From an uncultured Clostridia bacterium (lineage in GTDB: Bacteria > Bacillota > Clostridia > Peptostreptococcales > Anaerovoracaceae), in contig CAKQOE010000036.1 in assembly GCA_934255545.1 (NCBI GenBank), forward strand, positions 1 through 24,764: a stretch of DNA of 24,764 bases, in the 5' to 3' direction. A program made the translations under genes and the position numbers. Under the pieces are notes generated by a model that was not told the DNA's origin, made no database searches, and saw only the letters and a program-made list of their open reading frames with translations. Below are positions 23,876 to 24,764 of the stretch, in pieces (the first letter of the stretch is position 1; every line of letters begins with the position of its first letter).

Positions 23876-23891
23876 TTTGCTCCTGCGGTGA

Positions 23892-23920
23892 TTGCTTTTT
23901 TACGATATTTTTGCTATACT
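23892..23920 (+). promoter_or_regulatory. Promoter of the 146-aa gene
   Basis: TTGCTT (23892-23897), 17 nt including an extended TG-C, TATACT (23915-23920). The ~65-nt leader contains a GACGGC-GCGA-GCCGTC hairpin (23959-23974) with a GNRA-type loop directly before the ribosome site. Confidence 0.6.
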
Positions 23921-23990
23921 TAAAATTGTTATGCAAAACAAATAATTTCTAATGGCTTGACGGCGCGAGCCGTCGGAAGAGGAGTGTATT

Positions 23991-24431
23991 ATGGATATCG
24001 AAAACGGCGGACTCAGCAGGATGGATATAGCAAAGGGCCTGCGCGCGGAGCTCAACGATGAGAGCGGCTGGGGCTTTGAGATCTCAAAGGTCGAGGGCAC
24101 AAACGAGATAATAGTCCAGACTGTCATAACAAACAGCGCCGGCATAAGCGTAAACCTCGCGTACCTGCTTTTCACAGACCTTGAGGGCAAGGACAAGGTG
24201 CATCTGACTGTAAGCTCATTCGACATGCGCAAGTATAACCCGGACGTGCTCCAGGTCGTTTTAGAAAAGGGCGCGAACGTTGACTTTGTAAAGGTCTACA
24301 GAGCTGATGACAGATTCGGCCTTTCATACATAACAGGTGTCGAGCGCGTCACTGGCGATATAACGTACATATATGACACGATGATCGGAATGCTCGATGT
24401 AATGGGCGAATACCTCGCGCACGCGCGCTAG
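23991..24431 (+). CDS. Hypothetical protein, 146 aa
   Basis: Not recognised. It has a GAAGAGGAG ribosome site and a clear promoter. The sequence alternates helix and strand: an N-terminal helix, strands around EIIVQTVI, ISVNLAYLLF, KVHLTVSSF and FVKVYRADDRFGLSYITGV, then a C-terminal helix DTMIGMLDVMGEYLAHAR. A compact soluble alpha/beta fold is likely, perhaps like YbjN-type proteins, but this is only a pattern impression. No cysteine, no membrane segment. Codon use (more GAG, AAG, GGC) looks slightly more GC-rich than its neighbours. Confidence 0.75.
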   Translation: MDIENGGLSRMDIAKGLRAELNDESGWGFEISKVEGTNEIIVQTVITNSAGISVNLAYLLFTDLEGKDKVHLTVSSFDMRKYNPDVLQVVLEKGANVDFVKVYRADDRFGLSYITGVERVTGDITYIYDTMIGMLDVMGEYLAHAR

Positions 24432-24458
24432 ATAAGGCAATAATAAATAAAAAAGAAA

Positions 24459-24502
24459 GCATCTGCCCGGCAGATGAAAAGCTCGCCGCTGTGGCGCGGC
24501 GC
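24459..24502 (-). repeat. 44-bp two-hairpin dispersed repeat, copy 2
   Basis: The reverse complement matches 8414-8457 at 40 of 44 positions. Both stems are identical to copy 1; the four changes are in the first loop (one) and in the linker (three). Confidence 0.75.
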
Positions 24503-24538
24503 AGCATGACAATATCTATCAAAAAGTTAAACATCAAA

Positions 24539-24584
24539 AGGCCGCCCGCCCCGAAAAGGTTCAGGCGGCCGATCTGTTTTTTGT
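24539..24584 (+). terminator. Probable terminator downstream of 146-aa gene
   Basis: GGCCGCC pairs with GGCGGCC across a 17-nt loop; GATCTG separates the stem from TTTTTT, so efficiency is uncertain. Confidence 0.45.
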
Positions 24585-24649
24585 CTTTTTCCTTGATAAA
24601 ACGCATTATAAATGATAATTTTAAATACAGGACTTTTGGACGAGTGCGG

Positions 24650-24764
24650 AAAAGTATATATTATTGTAACTACGGGGACGCCGATGCCGGCGGCTGATAT
24701 ACGGAACGCTCCGCGTCGCAGAATGGGATGCTTCTAACAGATCATTTTGAAGCAGTTTTTGTCA
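24650..24764. repeat. Right arm of window-spanning inverted repeat
   Basis: Reverse complement of bases ~4-117: near-identical over the last ~90 bases (two differences), then diverging. The core reads GCTGATATACGGAACGCTCCG at 24693-24713. Confidence 0.85.

Larger units (their letters stand above)
24432..24764. other. Right-end non-coding region
   Basis: 333 nt without a supportable gene. It holds copy 2 of the two-hairpin repeat (24459-24502), a GGCCGCC/GGCGGCC hairpin (24539-24571) with a T6 run 7-8 nt later that may terminate the 146-aa gene, and the right arm of the inverted repeat. Confidence 0.7.

Noticed and set aside
24349..24606. Minus-strand ORF of 85 codons with a hydrophobic stretch
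   Set aside because: It runs antisense into the 3' end of the 146-aa gene, has no ribosome site, and much of it is the two-hairpin repeat and terminator stem.
1..24764. Composite transposon bounded by terminal inverted repeats
   Set aside because: No transposase, integrase or resistance cargo; contents are housekeeping genes, and the arms diverge inwards and probably continue outside.
1..24764. CRISPR array, rRNA, prophage genes
   Set aside because: No regularly spaced direct repeats, no rRNA-like stretches, no phage structural or integrase genes seen.

Overview
The window looks like chromosomal core DNA from a low-to-mid GC Gram-positive anaerobe of the Clostridia. The evidence is consistent AGGAGG-type ribosome binding sites, occasional TTG starts, heavy use of ATA (Ile) and AGA/AGG (Arg), a DUF815 ATPase, a DUF6472-like small protein, an NA37 nucleoid-associated protein, and a class III PHA synthase pair of the type found in some clostridia. 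Family-level placement is a guess. I see no phage, plasmid, transposase, CRISPR or rRNA genes.

Layout, left to right. 1-120: one arm of a ~115 bp imperfect inverted repeat whose partner is the last ~115 bp of the window. 123-1169 (-): protein with four LysM domains. 1383-3360 (+): DUF815 AAA+ ATPase and a membrane site-2-type metalloprotease. 3564-4982 (-): MATE efflux pump. 4983-5614: long spacer with a candidate small RNA (promoter plus strong terminator and no gene). 5615-8216 (+): small cysteine protein, adenine phosphoribosyltransferase (apt) and an NCS2/AzgA purine permease, which together suggest purine salvage. 8217-8492: spacer packed with GC-rich hairpins, including a 44 bp two-hairpin repeat that recurs inverted at 24459-24502. 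8493-9494 (+): NA37 protein. 9628-11727 (+): large c-di-GMP protein with Cys-rich sensor, GGDEF, REC and HD-GYP, and a G10 homopolymer near its 3' end. 11880-15294 (-): tRNA-Gly(CCC), pyruvate kinase, an unknown 122-aa protein and a lone cobI/cbiL-type methyltransferase. 15620-18145 (+): phaE-phaC-phaJ, a polyhydroxyalkanoate module. 18248-21118 (-): trkA-trkH potassium uptake. 21389-21562 (+): a 57-aa CxxC peptide. 21637-22944 (-): Y-family DNA polymerase. 23239-24431 (+): an ABC ATPase without visible partners, then an unknown 146-aa protein.

How the genes work together. PhaJ can turn (S)-pathway enoyl-CoA into (R)-3-hydroxyacyl-CoA, which PhaE/PhaC polymerise. Apt and the permease take up and salvage purines. 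TrkA gates TrkH. The rest is a set of short, independently promoted units, and I can read plausible sigma-A promoters for many of them.

The most unusual features are non-coding: (i) the inverted repeat at the window ends plus a degenerate third copy upstream of apt; (ii) the 44 bp two-hairpin repeat whose only differences between copies fall outside the stems; (iii) recurring GCGCGC hairpins in spacers; (iv) the G10 tract in the GGDEF/HD-GYP gene; (v) the orphan promoter-terminator unit near 5.3 kb; and (vi) two palindromes placed like operators, before phaJ and the ABC ATPase. I found no convincing new multi-gene system.
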